The translations under genes and the position numbers were made by a program. A DNA stretch of 64,000 nt from the NCBI RefSeq assembly GCF_014202035.1, contig NZ_JACHFR010000002.1, positions 62,001-126,000 on the forward strand, written 5' to 3'. Source of the DNA: Treponema rectale. Its GTDB lineage: Bacteria > Spirochaetota > Spirochaetia > Treponematales > Treponemataceae. This document shows positions 63,545 to 64,000 of the stretch, piece after piece (position 1 is the first letter of the stretch; each line of letters opens with the position of its first letter). The notes beneath the pieces were generated by a model that had not been told where the DNA came from, did no database searches, and saw only the letters and a list, made by a program, of their open reading frames with translations.

Positions 63545-64000
63545 ACTTTAAATCCCATACGAGCTGCATCAAGCAGTTTTTTCTTTAACAGTGTGTTTTC
63601 ATTTCTCAGCTGAGTAATCTCATACTGCTGCTGTCTCAGAGTTTCTGCCAGTTCTCCGGCTGTTAATGCACCTGTTCCTGCAAGTTCTTCCACATAAGCC
63701 ATTTTCTGACCGAAATCATCACCGGCTTCTTCTGCAGCAATATCAAAAGAAATATCTGATGCTTCCGTAAGGTCATATTCATCATCAAACGACCTTGCTT
63801 CCGACTGCATTATCTTTTCTGCAATTCTGTAAACCGCCTGACTTAAAATTGACTGCGGTTTATAAACAACAACAGGAAGCCTTGAAGAAAGTGCCTTGTC
63901 CTGCATTGTATCCCGATAAATGACACCAAGATGTTCCAGATCCAGTCCCAGATACTGCTGGCATGAACGCCGTATTTTCTGAGCACGCTCCGCATCTTTA
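63541..64000 (-). CDS. FlhG/MinD-type ATPase, C-terminal part (5' end outside window)
   Basis: The frame is open to the window edge, giving the last 152 residues. QYLGLDLEHLGVIYRD, then PVVVYKPQSILSQAVYRIAE matches the end of MinD/ParA-family ATPases of the FlhG/FleN group, whose members set flagellar number with FlhF. A Glu/Asp-rich linker and a C-terminal coiled coil (LRQQQYEITQLRNENTLLKK) follow. The Walker motifs lie outside the window, so the assignment rests on the C-terminal pattern. ATG 63906 is internal, not the start. It overlaps lgt by 4 bp. Confidence 0.65.
   Translation of the reverse strand, partial: KDAERAQKIRRSCQQYLGLDLEHLGVIYRDTMQDKALSSRLPVVVYKPQSILSQAVYRIAEKIMQSEARSFDDEYDLTEASDISFDIAAEEAGDDFGQKMAYVEELAGTGALTAGELAETLRQQQYEITQLRNENTLLKKKLLDAARMGFKV

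Noticed and set aside
1-64000. CRISPR array, insertion sequence, prophage or rRNA genes
   Set aside because: No regularly spaced repeats, no transposase other than the Rpn-type gene, no phage genes and no rRNA sequence were seen.

Overview
The window is one contiguous stretch of a spirochaete chromosome, almost certainly a Treponema. The evidence is a P83/100 antigen homologue, the gene order tuf-rpsJ-rplC...rplQ followed by a small zinc-ribbon gene, a MurA with Asp in place of the catalytic Cys, many lipoproteins with loose spirochaetal lipoboxes, PilZN3/PilZ and TPR proteins, and moderately low G+C. Two AbfB-like (CBM42-type) carbohydrate-binding repeats in a large lipoprotein, a glycine riboswitch on an amino-acid symporter and a glutamate dehydrogenase fit a host-associated, probably gut or rumen, treponeme. 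That ecological reading is inference.

Layout. 1-5 kb: AddB-like nuclease (5' end outside the window) and AddA helicase-nuclease. 5-8.3 kb: outer-membrane-like protein, CoaBC, MscS. 8.3-9.7 kb: a G+C-richer island with an Rpn-family nuclease gene, a partial tandem copy of its 3' end and a GC-rich block. 9.8-13.3 kb: FN3/AbfB lipoprotein. 13.5-15.7 kb: cheR and cheB. 15.8-21.5 kb: polyprenyl synthetase, TPR protein, RseC-like protein, pyrG, lptC, lptA, lptB. 21.6-36.8 kb: the tuf-S10-spc-alpha ribosomal super-operon on the minus strand. 36.8-37.4 kb: gene-free, highly structured tuf leader region. 37.4-40.5 kb: two InlB-repeat lipoproteins. 40.6-43.2 kb: pepT and murA. 43.3-46.1 kb: a pair of unrecognised membrane proteins. 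46.2-53.3 kb: STAS protein, murB, cyclic-nucleotide-binding protein, small secreted proteins, TPR, PilZ and HAD proteins. 53.4-56.7 kb: glycine-riboswitch-controlled symporter, tRNA-Val and gdhA. 56.8-64 kb: EamA transporter, SlyX, P83/100, ferredoxin-type aldo/keto reductase, acyl-CoA carboxyltransferase, lgt, and the C-terminus of a FlhG/MinD-type ATPase.

Most notable observations. (i) CTP synthase has lost the cysteine nucleophile of its glutaminase domain (Asp383) and part of its oxyanion motif, so it should depend on free ammonia. (ii) MurA carries the Cys-to-Asp change associated with fosfomycin resistance. (iii) Several genes (cheR, the prenyl synthetase, pyrG, murB, the STAS gene, and nearly so the PilZ gene) have sigma-70 promoters whose predicted start point falls on or within a few bases of the start codon, with no Shine-Dalgarno sequence; this suggests a leaderless class of mRNAs. 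(iv) A strong promoter reads into about 240 nt of back-to-back hairpins before tuf. (v) Two overlapping unknown membrane genes share the 3+3 transmembrane topology of LptF/LptG. (vi) A perfect inverted repeat fills the promoter spacer of the FN3/AbfB lipoprotein gene. (vii) Three terminators carry the same nested TTGAAGTGYAC half-site. Everything here was read by eye; no database search or folding was run.
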